Source: Diphasiastrum complanatum
Taxonomy: Eukaryota; Streptophyta; Lycopodiopsida; Lycopodiales; Lycopodiaceae
Assembly (NCBI GenBank): GCA_029204225.1
Contig: CM055112.1
Span: 42,894,311-42,958,310, forward strand
Length of the DNA stretch: 64,000 bases
Direction: 5' to 3'
Positions 52,854 to 63,033 of the stretch are shown one piece after another. A model generated the notes under the pieces. It was not told the origin of the DNA and did no database searches. It saw only the letters and a list, made by a program, of their open reading frames with translations. How positions within the stretch are numbered: position 1 is the stretch's first letter; the number at the start of each line of letters is the position of its first letter. Made by a program: the position numbers and the translations under genes.

Positions 52854-53461
52854 GTCACGGGAGCGCGTGCGTGGGAGTGATTCGTGTTTGTCCTCACTTC
52901 GTCTTCTTTATCGCGAATAATTCTATCATTTTATTTTCTTTTGTGCGGAAGCCCTTACAGGATCTCAGACACTCGACTACGGATCACATAACATATTCTA
53001 TTCTAGCAATCATGATATACAACACAAGACAAGATGCACGAAAATAGAGTAACCGAGTTATCAATTTTAGTTTAGAGTGAATTCGTTAGTGTCACGCTCG
53101 TTGGCGGAATGACATTCTACTCTTTCGTTGTGTTCTGCTCGTTGGTAGACTTTCATGCACAGCTATGGTGTCTTTACTTTCTTACTCTATTCACTACATC
53201 TCTCTCTGTCTCTTATAGATCTCTGTATTCACTTCCCTATTATGATCCAGAGAGAATCGTTTATACCTCCACTATGTGGAGTTTACAAGATAGCTCAAAC
53301 ATAGAATCACATGACTAGTTAACGCTAATCAACTAGTTAGTTGGTCTCCATTGTTGCTACTCGTTTCAGCTGGGCGTGAAGCCCATTGAGCTGCCAGTTG
53401 GCAGTGCGAAACTTCATCTGATTTGTAATCTCTCGTCTGCTTTTGTTGTTTTCGTTGTTTT
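52854..53461 (-). mobile_element. CoT LTR, second part (split)
   Basis: Plus strand TGTCACGGGAGCGCGTGCG...CGTTGTTTT. Continues the LTR begun at 41,397-41,492. Compare the uninterrupted LTR at 62,186-62,968. AAAAC (minus sense) at the CoP edge is the target duplication. Confidence 0.88.
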
Positions 53462-54272
53462 TGTGCAAAAAGTACAAAAAGAACCAAGAGTGGATCCTAA
53501 TCTGATTCTCAAGAGGGATTGGTTGTCAGATTACTTGATCTATCAATCTACTTGAGATTAAGATCAATCTAGATCAATTCTAGACACAAAATCCTAACAA
53601 GAACAATCATTAATTGAAGGTAGGTGTACTTTTTGGTTTCACACGTGTGAAACACTGTCTGAGTACGGACTCCAACTTGAAAATCAAGTACACATTGATA
53701 GAACCTCAAAACAATCAAAACAAATGTAGACAAATGGAGAGAATCACTCAAAATTGCTTCCAAAACCAAGATTGGTGTCTCACAATGATTATGGCCAAAT
53801 GTGGCTCTATATATACAATAAGTGGGATCTCTTGGTACTGATAATCCTTTTGATCCCACATGTGAAGGTGCTTTGTCATATGATGATTCATCATGCAAAA
53901 CTGACACTTGGACAAAACCTTCTATTTTGAGCACTTTTGGTCCATTTTCCTTCTATATGGAGATCTACTTGAAAATCTTCTAGAAGTCAAAATTCGTCTA
54001 CTTCAGCTTATTCCACACATGTGAGCTGTCCTCTACACATGGGATGTGACACCTAACCAAAGGATGTGGCTCATGCAAGCAATCATATGTCTAGAAAACT
54101 AGTTTTTGGCCTTTTTAGCCACTAGAACTTGAATTAAATCATATGTACAACCTACATGATTATGGTACATGACAAGTACACTATTTTCACACGTGGGAAC
54201 AGGCTCCACACATGTGTGTTTATCTATATACAAGATTTTTGGCCTCTACCAAGCTTATTTTTGCATTTTTCA
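53462..54272 (-). mobile_element. CoP 3' LTR
   Basis: 811 bp, plus strand TGTGCAAAAAGTAC...GCATTTTTCACA. Matches 41,493-42,325 except for a ~23 bp deletion and scattered changes. Confidence 0.9.
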
Positions 54273-54984
54273 CACTCCTCAAAAATCTAGCCTGGTAAAT
54301 CTAGCTCGATGGAAAACGTGATGATCTTGAACTTGACTCCATGGGTTGAATTGGTCTTTGCTGGTTCAAAAGGTGTGAAGATCAGCCAATGAGCTTGATG
54401 TTGATCTGATATCAGCATATCCATGATAGTGCTTCTTTGATGTTGACATCTTTGATGAGCTTGAGAGCTTTGCACCATCCTAGCACCTCCAAAATTGATT
54501 CCTTCCAAATTTCATGTAGATGCTTGACTTTTGAGGCTTGCTCCTTCTTCATGTGCATGCTCCTTCATGAGAAAATAAGTATTTCTTCTTGATTTATTAG
54601 GATCACAAAGATCTAACATCATGTTACCACGATCTAGAGAATTAGACTCATCCAAATTGGCAAGACTATGCATGCTATAATAACATAGTGTTTGCATCAT
54701 ATCTTCATGCTTGTTTACCATGCTAATCTCTGATCCAATGAGGCTAAATACTTCATTATAGAGATAAGTGTCTTTAGAAGATGACTCACTTACTCTCATA
54801 AAGAGTTTACAATTTGCCTCAATACAAATTTTCAAACTATGAGTGAACAAATCACTTTTGCTCTTGCATGACTCAAGAGCATACATTTGATGAAATAACC
54901 ATTTGCTTTCTAATTGATTTAAAATCAATTTCAACCTTTTAAGAACATCATCTATGTTCTCAAGAGAGACTTCATACTAACTAG
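54273..54984 (-). pseudogene. CoP internal end with RT-replacing ORF
   Basis: The minus-strand frame 54,934-54,512 (KLILNQLESKWLFHQMYALE, KSKSDLFTHSLKICIEANCK, LFMRVSESSSKDTYLYNEVF) extends in at ~54,975, then a stop and a second short frame to 54,287. It ends with the purine tract TTTTTGAGGAG at the LTR. Related to 21,045-21,284. A helical, possibly coiled-coil protein with none of the RNase H motifs that end normal Copia elements. Function unknown. Confidence 0.55.
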
Positions 54985-56025
54985 TATAAGTGCATTACAT
55001 GAGGAACATTCGGGGGGACTGCAAAAAAGATTTTTAATGCTAAATATTGGTGGCCTACCGTCTATAGAGATGTTAAAATTTTCATCAAAAAATGTGCTGC
55101 ATGCCAGAGGATGGGGAAACCTAGCTTTGCAACACATTGGCCACTTACTCCAATTATCCCCTTAGCACTTTTGAGAAGTGGGGGATAGATTTTGTAGGAC
55201 CTATCAAACCGACCACGTGTAAAACTCGTTGTCGTTACATACTCGTTGCCACGGACTATGCTACCAAGATGGTAGAGGCCGAAGCCACAATTAAGAACGA
55301 TGCTAAGACTGTAGCAAAGTTTTTATTCCAAAACATTATCACGCGATATGGTTGTCCCTTAAAACTCGTCAACGAACCCATTTCCTTAATTAGATAATTG
55401 AAGCCATGTTGTCATATTTTTCTATTACACATCGCCAAACTACTTCATATAATCCAAAAGCAAATGGGCTTACGGAACGGGCAAATGGAATTCTATGTAA
55501 AATTTTGAATAAAGTAACGGAAACACATTCTTCTGATTGGGATCAGAAGTTACCATCTGTCTTATGGGCATATAGAACTGCTGAAAAGATTACAACTAGG
55601 CAGACTCCATACTATCTTGTGTATGGAATGCATCCCATACTACCGATAGAATTCGAAGTTTCGATGTTTTGCATTAGTAATGAAGAGCGAATGGATGAAC
55701 ACGATAGTCTCCGGGAGCGGATGATTTCTTTGACGCAACTGGAAGAGGATCATCGTCTTTCATTAATCGAGACTGAACGAGTTCAGAGTACAAGAAAAGA
55801 AATTTTTGACCAATCCATTAAGAAAAAAAAAATTAAATAAGGGGACTATGTGCTTCTGTATGATAACAGACGCATGTTGTTTCCTAGAAAATTACATACC
55901 AGATGGATGGGACCGTTTAAAGTTATAGAAGTTTTTAATAATGGATTACTTTAGTTAGCTGATCTCCAAGGACATTTACTTGACACTCGAGTAAATGGTT
56001 CAAGGGTGAAGCGCTACTATGACTA
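54985..56025 (+). pseudogene. GyA integrase
   Basis: Zinc-binding domain (HEEHSGG, KYWWPTVYRDV, KCAACQRMGK), core domain with first Asp (KWGIDFVGPI), VATDYATKMVEA, the second-Asp block degraded to KLVNEPISLI (the usual SDNGT is lost), a stop at ~55,396, then Glu in GLTERANGILCKILNK, WAYRTAEKITTRQTPYYLVY, and a C-terminal part (DYVLLYDNRRMLFPRKLHTR, WMGPFKVIEV) to a stop at ~56,025. In-frame stops after KKKIK and at ~55,953. Catalytically dead copy. Confidence 0.88.
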
Positions 56026-56596
56026 ATGTTCGATACATCAGTTTTTGAAAGCCATCATTTTTTGTCCAATTATTATTATTATTATTATTTTTTAATCGAA
56101 GTTTACATTTTTTGCAAAAATGCCGAAGCATGCTGCAATTGTTTGTATTGCGAAAAAGCCAAGACCTTCGCTACATTTATATTTTGCGAAAAACCGGACA
56201 CGATATTGGAATACGGTGTATTTAGTGAGTTCACCAATACAGAAATTGCGACACTTACCTTCGCATTTTTCGGGATTTTACCTTCTAACACCTTCGCATT
56301 TTTCGCATTTTAACGAAGGAAGAAATAAGCTTACCAAGCGAAGCATTTCTGCATTTTGTTTGTTTATTTATTTTTGTTTTTTGGACTAGACACTTATTAT
56401 TTAGTATGTACCTTCAAAATGAAGGACACGCTTCCATTTAATAGTATCCAATCCGCCGAAATATCATCAATACGCCTAAAACCTCAAACACTTCAGTTGT
56501 TGTTGCTACCATTTTCCATCACTCTTGCTCTCCGAAATTGCGAATTGTTGCGATCAAGCTCTTGTCTGCCATTGCCCATTTACATTTGCAAGCACT
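56026..56596 (+). promoter_or_regulatory. GyA inter-ORF region, copy 2
   Basis: 571 bp between integrase and the 3' ORF. It contains an ATT microsatellite (56,070-56,093) and repeated CTTCGCATTTTTCG / GCGAAAAA motifs (e.g. ~56,149, 56,188, 56,262, 56,290). Chance open frames here have no homology. It may hold a promoter or splice acceptor for the 3' ORF; conserved with 32,191-32,465. Confidence 0.5.
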
Positions 56597-59340
56597 ATGG
56601 CGATCGTATTCAAGACACACCCAAAGCCAGTGTTACCAATCTTACAACCACTAGTTGTTCGTGCTCGAATTGAAGGTCTTTTTCAATTCAATCCATTAGT
56701 TATTCTTACTGATCTTTGTTATGAGCTGATCCGCAACTTGGGCGAAACAGAGGAAGGACATATTTCCACAACTGTCCGCAATCAAGAGATTATAATCACA
56801 GAGGGTTTTACTGTCGTGCCTTAGGATTGCCTATGGACGGCAGTATGCCAGTTACCAAACCAGATTTCATTGCGGAGGGCAGAGTTTTTCAAGAAGGAGC
56901 TTATCTTGAGAAACGGGGATACAAACTCTCTTACATTAGAGACCCCAATCTCAAGAGCTTCGTTCGATTTACTCTTGCTTCTATCTTTCTACCGGAGCAA
57001 GAGTACACAATTTCAAATACCAATATGGGATACCTGCTGAGAGCCTTAAATGGAGAGCAGATTGCCTTCGGACAGATTGCTTTAAAGCAATGCTGTAAAT
57101 TAATAAAAGTAAATCAGTTCTCCAGACTGGGTCAGTAGATGGGCATCTTATGCATGCATGCAGGTGTGTTGACAGTGCAGAAGGATATTAGGATTGCACC
57201 AGTATTATTAGGACTAGCGCCATCAATTGAGGTGGAATCCCAAATGCAGACATCAAAGGCAACCACCGCAGCAGCTAGAACATCATCATCAAGTCAAGAG
57301 AGCTTGGTGAGGATGTCTTCGCCATCGTCCCAATATACACCATTGACCAGCCTAGAAGGAAATAAGGACGTGGAAGAAGAGGTAGAGAACATTGCTGATC
57401 AAGAGCAAAATCAGACTGAAATACCACAAGAACCAGAATCACAAGGAGTAGAGCAGCTTTCTGAGGACCAGCAGGGCAGCAAAAACGATGTCGACGAACC
57501 AATCCTTGATGCCGAGTTATATCAACAGGTTTTTGGAACACTACTGCCAGATACTCGGGCAGCTATACAACACCTTGCCAGCTTGGAAAAAGTATCCAAG
57601 AAGCTGGGGGCCAAGTATGAAAGAGTCCGAACAGACCTCACCCAAACAGATGCAGAGTTGAGCGAAACTAAGGCTCAGCTGGCCTATAGAAATGAGGAGC
57701 TCAAAGCAGCCAATGCGGAGCTGAGCAGGAAAGAGGCAGAGCTGGAAGAAGCAAAAGGAAGGCAAGATGCCACACTTGAAGTGTTGGAAGAGATGCAGGA
57801 GCAGTCCAATGCTTTCGAAAATGAGAACATCCTTCTCAAACAACAACTTCAGAACCTGCAGGCTTCCTTGCAGGAAGAAAGACGATCATGAGCCACTCTT
57901 CAAAGTAGCAATGCAGAACTGAGCAATGAACTCAGTAGTGCTCAGGATTCAATTGCCCAATTGCAAAATTCTACAAAGATGCTAAAGAAAGACAATCAGA
58001 TATACAAAAAATAGGCCGAAGAGGCAATACTCTGGCGAATTAGCGTCGAAGTCACACTCGGTGCCTGCGTATCTCATGGCAGGTACCGAATTAATCCAGT
58101 AGAGTGGAAGGGAGTCCAAGAGAGGATGATCCAGACTTTCCAAATGCAATATCTACAGCCGCAGATGATTGCCTATGAGAAGCTGAAGGAAGAACTAGAA
58201 GAGGCCAGATTCCAATCAGGCCAATTGCAGATCTCTAATGCGGAAGAACCTGGACAAGGACAAGATCAGGAGACACAAACAGATGAGCCAGCATAAATAA
58301 TGTCAGAAAAGGCCATCCAAACAGATATCAACTGCAGCCAAGTCCAAAAAAATCAAGAAACACAGACTGAAATCATGGAGGCTGCAGAGGTACAAACTGT
58401 TGAAGACCAACCTGGGGCGTTAAGCGTCATTCCATAGCAAGCCCAGGTGTCACCAAGTGCAGTAGTTACAAAGAAAAACAAGATTGCCTACTACTCACTA
58501 CTAAGGTCAGAATCTCAGACATTTCATCAGGAATTAACATTTTTTATTCCACCTTTTTGTAGTCCAGAACTCCAATGGAGGATGGATTACCTTTTTTTAC
58601 CTAAACATTTTGGTTACACAAAGAAACAATGGGAAAAACCTTGGACCTTTTCTAACATAAATACTTTATGGTCTAGACTAATTGTACATAAAAAAGGAAT
58701 CCTCGTGCTTGCATTGTTAAAAACAAGTTCAATGTGCAAACTAACTATATTCATGTGATCGCAGGATCCTTGTATATATACATCTTAGAATACCTAAGGA
58801 CATTTGAGAATAATATTTTTCCAGCATTGGATGAGTACCTAAATAATTTAGAATCAATTAACATTTTTGATGTGAAAGAAGTTATTACTAACTCTAAATC
58901 TGTTTCTTCTTGAGTTACTCACCAATTACCCAATAACTAGACCATACTACACTTACAGCCATGTAAATATTGCTTCACTCATTTCTTATTCCCTCCTATC
59001 TGTTCAACAACTGTATATTAAAGTGAAATTTCCCAAATATACATATGCTGCACTTTCACTAACTGTCCCTTCTGTCGAGATTTCTGAAATCCTGACCAAG
59101 GATAGTTGGTATACACATCTTGTATATAATACATTAACTGATAACCCCCTTGCACCAATTGGTAATCAAGGAATGAGTGGTTATCCAAATTTATCATTTC
59201 AAGAAGACTATAACCAGAAGAATAACTATTTCCTGGCAACAAAAGGGCTGACATTGGAGCAGGAAAACGAAGAGAATGAAGCCCAAGCCAAGGCAATTTT
59301 CCACAGCAAGCCAGCTAGTTGAAAGCGACAAAGAAGGATG
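56597..59340 (+). pseudogene. GyA post-integrase ORF (coiled-coil protein), copy 2
   Basis: From ATG 56,597 (MAIVFKTHPKPV). Same order as copy 1: N-terminal domain (frameshift at ~56,805; then GLPMDGSMPVTKPDF, KSFVRFTLASIFLPEQEY), a stop after SRLGQ (57,136), Ser-rich linker, acidic linker and coiled coil 57,640-57,880 (ELSETKAQLAYRNEELKAAN). After a stop follow LGACVSHGRYRINPVEWKG, a QETQT segment with stops, PPFCSPELQWRMDYLFLPK, a ~70 bp insertion near 58,690-58,762, YILEYLRTFENNIFPALDEY and a C-terminal part to 59,322. Total ~880 residues if unbroken. No membrane segment. Role unknown. Confidence 0.75.
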
Positions 59341-59373
59341 TAAATCAGATTGTTGGCGAGCCACTGCACAGTT

Positions 59374-59386
59374 AAGGAAGGGGATA
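59374..59386 (+). other. GyA polypurine tract
   Basis: AAGGAAGGGGATA directly before the LTR TGTGGAGAC; the same tract is seen in reverse at 29,313-29,325. Confidence 0.85.
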
Positions 59387-59713
59387 TGTGGAGACTTAGG
59401 ATTTCACATTATCCGAGTTATGTCATATACTGTAAAAATTTTCAATTTCCATATATGTAAAATGTGCTATATGCCTAAATACATGTAAAGGCCTATTTCA
59501 CACTTTGTAAATTCATATTTTAAGTAGAAGTTGCGACGTTCTAAAGAGACGCAATAGAAGTCCAGAACCGACATTTAATGGTTCGTAAACGACATTGAGG
59601 CCGGTGATCGTTCCTATAAAGTCAACACTTTGTGCCATTGTACTGACATATTTCTACGCAGAGCTAAGTATCAATAGAGAGAAGAGCGAGTTCCTATAGC
59701 TTGAGCATTCTTT
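59387..59713 (+). mobile_element. GyA 3' LTR, first part (split)
   Basis: TGTGGAGACTTAGG... to GAGCATTCTTTT, then an abrupt change to CoT LTR on the other strand. The missing remainder is at 60,601-61,288 in inverted orientation. Confidence 0.88.
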
Positions 59714-59869
59714 TTCGGCTTTGCGGTCCTGGAGGTGTGTTTGCGAATCGTGATTGATTCGCAAACCGTTCATGCTTCGAGTCAAAGTCATGTTGACTGT
59801 CGCGAATTGTTGGACCTTCGTGTCTTGTTCATGCTGCGACAAAGTTGCAGGAGTTCACCATTTCTGACA
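59714..59869 (-). mobile_element. CoT LTR, first part (split by inversion)
   Basis: Minus strand TGTCAGAAATGGTGAACTCC... to AAAGCCGAA; continues at 61,289. Unlike the other CoT LTRs it is not preceded by pol, so it is a 5' LTR. Confidence 0.85.
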
Positions 59870-60600
59870 GTATGTTCCTTCATTCCTTGAGTAGAAATGA
59901 AGCCTCCTACTAGTGCGGCGGGCATCAGGCCTTGATTTTGCTAAGAAATATTGTGTCGATTATCAAAAGTTGGCATAAATTAGGGCCTCAATTCTAATTC
60001 TTATAGAAACTAAGTTAGCTCATTTAGAGTTATCAACTCAAACGGTTAGAAGCAAAACACCATTTCGAATTGAGGCGTTGGATGCGTTGAGGATCTGAGA
60101 CGAGCTTTATGGCGTAGCAGAGATTTATGAATTCACGAAACCGTTTTTTAGGTGCCATAGAAAGGGTACAAAAAATGGTTGTGCCTCATTTAAAATGCTT
60201 ATTCCATCATGTATGATGAGCATTGGGTGTATATCATCAGTGCTCGTAAAAGACTTTCAAACTAATCTTCCAATAAACACGCAAAGCAATAATGGAATTA
60301 GTGAAAGGTCAAAAAAAATTATAAATCCTGAAATTTAAAACCAAATCCCCTCATGTGAAACCCCTCAACTAAAAATCCAAACCCTTATGTATAAATTCTA
60401 AATAAACCCTTCAACATTAGGAGGCAATGCCTGGCAATGAAGGGCAACATGATGGGGGCAAAGAAGGGCAGGGTAGGGGCCGGTCAATTTTCATTTTTTA
60501 ATTCAAATTTGAAGCCCACCAACACAAACTCCCTCCTCCATCGTGACTCGCTCCTCCTCCATCGCTATTGCTGCATCCAGAAGTGACTCGCTCCTCATCC
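59870..60600 (-). repeat. RepA, other flank of GyA
   Basis: 60,300-60,600 is the reverse of 3880-4180 (CAACACAAACTCCCTCC, GGGGGCAAAGAAGGGC, CCCTCAACTAAAAATCC). 59,870-60,300 extends beyond the part of RepA I can match. It ends CTCATCC at the LTR; GGATG (reverse) is the right target duplication of GyA. Confidence 0.8.
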
Positions 60601-61288
60601 TGTGGTGGCCTAGTCGTTATAGATTTCCACAAAAAATGATGAATTATGTAGTATAAAAGGTTTGATCGTTCCCCAAGAGAGAGAATAATCTCACCTTTTG
60701 CATGGTAAATGTATATATGATGGTAAACGGACTGGTATGTATAAAATTCACAACAAATACTACAACGACATAAGTGGTTATCCAAAGATATTTGGGTAAA
60801 TTGGCATCCAGGAACACCAATGATGAAATGTTTTGATCAAGGTCTGTAAATGTAAGGATTACTTTATCTTTCAGGCTCTTCACGCATCAAGAAAACAGTC
60901 AGAACTAACAGCAACTAGCAATTAGATTCAGTAAGGAGAATCACATTAGCTAAGGATTCTTCTTAATCAAACACAAAGAATTAGTCTTTATCACAGAAAA
61001 CAAGCAAAATAGAACCTCAAACAATCTCATTATCTGAACACGTAGCTCATTCAGAAATGAAAGAAGGTCTGCTACGAAATGATGCTTAACAGCTTCGGCT
61101 AATACCCTGCACACATTAGTCAGAATTGTTACTTGCTGGTGTCACTTGAAAATCCATGTTAAAGTAACTGAAATTCAGTATAATATAAGAAATGTGTGTG
61201 ACGCAAACAGAACAATATCACAATCATCCACAGATCGTACAGAGTGTGTCCGCACATATGATAAGAAGTAATTCTGTGAAAGATAGTA
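60601..61288 (-). mobile_element. GyA 3' LTR, second part (inverted)
   Basis: Plus strand TGTGGTGGCCTAG... to GTGAAAGATAG, matching 50,898-51,600. Ends where 59,713 left off. Confidence 0.88.
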
Positions 61289-61357
61289 GCAGGAGGGATG
61301 CGAAATGAAAACAACGAAAAGAACGAAAGCAAATGCGAGATTACAAATTAGACGAAG
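61289..61357 (+). mobile_element. CoT LTR, second part
   Basis: GAAAACAACGAAAAGAACG and GAGATTACAAATTAGACG match 62,355-62,408; then an abrupt fusion to RT, a large internal deletion. Confidence 0.75.
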
Positions 61358-61384
61358 AAAAATCTTTCGTGTTGAAGTAGTACC

Positions 61385-62185
61385 ACATGATGGACTGTGA
61401 AGAGAAATCCACACCAATGATAGTTGGAGCCAAGCTCATGAAACATGAATACCCAAAAACAGAAGAGGAAGAACAAAAGATGGCAGGTATACCCTACCAG
61501 AACTTAATCGGTAGTATGATATACTTAACAATTTGTACCAGACCCGATCTGGCCTTCTCTGTTTACGCATTGAGCCAATTCTATTCCAATCCTGATCTAG
61601 CACATTGGAAAATGGCCAAACAAATCCTACAGTATCTAAAGGGTACCCCAAATGTTGGATTAACCTACAGAGCTACAAACAAAGAGAAAGGATTCGAGCT
61701 GCATCACTACAGTGGTGCGAGCTGGGCGAGCTACAAAGATGACAACAGGTCCATTACTGGAGGCTGTACGATAGCGTGCGGAGCCACAATCAGCTGGATA
61801 TGAAAAAAGAAAACCTTGGTAGCTCAATCCTCTTGCGAAGCTGAGTATGTCGCAGGCTCGAAAGTGGCGAATGAGGTAGTGTGGATGCAAATGATATTGG
61901 AGGCAATTAGGATACCACAAGAGGGGCCAAGCACGATGATGATGGACTTTCAGAGTGCCATCTATCTGTCCCAAGATCTTGTCTCCCATTCAAAGACGAA
62001 GCACATTCCTCTGAAGTACCATCATATTCGAGATTTAATCTCGAAAGAAGAGCTCCAGGTCCAGTTCATAAAATCAAAAAATATGATTGCAAATCTTCTC
62101 ACGAAACCGCTCGACAAGCCACTCTTTACCAAGCAAATAGAGGCAATTGGATTAAACGAACAAAGCTGCAAAGTTCAAGAGGGAG
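61385..62185 (+). pseudogene. CoT RT end and RNase H
   Basis: MMDCEEKSTPMIVGAKL, IPYQNLIGSMIYLTICTRPD, AFSVYALSQFYSNPD, KQILQYLKGTPNVGLTY, HHYSGASWASYKDDNRS, ISWI, a stop in place of Cys at 61,801, then LVAQSSCEAEYVAGSKVANE, FQSAIYLSQD, HIPLKYHHIRDLISK and NLLTKPLDKP, ending in the purine tract before the LTR at 62,186. RNase H active-site landmarks are mostly present; a single stop breaks it. Confidence 0.88.
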
Positions 62186-62968
62186 TGTCAGAAATGGTGA
62201 ACTCCTGCAACTTTGTCGCAGCATGAACAAGACACGAAGGTCAAACAATTTGCGACAGTCAACATGAATTTGACTCGAGGCACGAACGATTCGTGAATCA
62301 ATCGCGAATCGCAAACACACCTCCAGAACCTCAAAGTCGAAAAAGGGACGCAAAACGAAAACAACAAAAACAACGAAAGCAAACGGGAGATTACAAATCA
62401 GACGAAGTTTTGCGCAGCCAACTGGTAGCTCAATGGGCTTCATGCCCAGCTGAAATGAGTAGCAACAATGGAGACCAACTAACTAGTTGATTAGCGTTAA
62501 CTAGTCATGTGATTCTATGTTTGAGCTATCTTGTAAACTCCACATAGTGGAGGTATAAATGATTCTCTCTGGATCATAATAGGGAAGTGAATACAGAGAT
62601 CTATAAGAGATAGAGAGAGATGTAGCGAATAGAGTAAGAAAGTAAAGACACCATAGCTGTGCATGAAAGTCTACCAACGAGTAGAACACAACGAAAGAGT
62701 AGAATGTCATTCCGCCAACGAGCATGACACTAGCGAATTCACTCTAAACTAAAATTGATAATTCAGTTACTCTATTTTCGTGCATCTTGTCTTGTGTTGT
62801 ATATCATGATTGCTAGAATAGAATATGTTTTGTGATCCGTAGTCAAGTGTCTGGGATCCTATAAGGGCTTCCGCACAAAAGAAAATAAAATGACAAAAAC
62901 TTGTTCACGATAAAGAAGACGAAGTGAGGACAAACACGAATTAGTCCCACGCACGTGCTCCTGCGACA
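62186..62968 (+). mobile_element. CoT LTR, complete
   Basis: 783 bp, TGTCAGAAATGG...GTGCTCCTGCGACA. It has pol and a purine tract on its left and a PBS and gag on its right, so it serves as 3' LTR of one unit and 5' LTR of the next. Confidence 0.9.
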
Positions 62969-62980
62969 TGGTATTAGAGC
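62969..62980 (+). other. CoT primer-binding site, tRNA-iMet (one change)
   Basis: TGGTATTAGAGC directly after the LTR. Confidence 0.88.
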
Positions 62981-63033
62981 TGATAAGTTATCACTACTGC
63001 TATCCCAGTAGTGATTTTTCCAGAAAACATAAT

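Larger units (their letters stand above)
43725..54985 (-). other. Large inverted segment (~11.2 kb)
   Basis: Inverting this block makes three split elements collinear: (a) the CoT LTR (41,397-41,492 with 53,461-52,854), (b) CoP with 5' LTR at 41,493 and 3' LTR at 54,272-53,462, flanked by AAAAC on both sides, and (c) GyA, whose 5' LTR-gag-protease-RT (51,918 to ~43,735) is then followed by integrase-3' ORF-3' LTR (54,985 onward). RT remainder, RNase H and the CoP coding centre are missing at the breakpoints, so deletion accompanied the event. Mis-assembly is the main alternative. Confidence 0.8.
59714..61288 (-). other. Inverted segment (~1.6 kb)
   Basis: Contains, left to right, CoT LTR start (minus), RepA (minus) and the second part of the GyA LTR (minus). 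Flipping it joins the two GyA LTR halves with only a few bases missing, and joins the CoT LTR pieces 59,714-59,869 and 61,289-61,357. Both joins match uninterrupted copies elsewhere in the window. Junctions fall in short A/T runs. Confidence 0.85.

Noticed and set aside
41493-54272. Reading CoP LTRs at 41.5 and 53.5-54.3 kb as two separate insertions in opposite orientation
   Set aside because: Both are flanked by AAAAC within halves of the same CoT LTR, which a single insertion plus inversion explains and two insertions do not.
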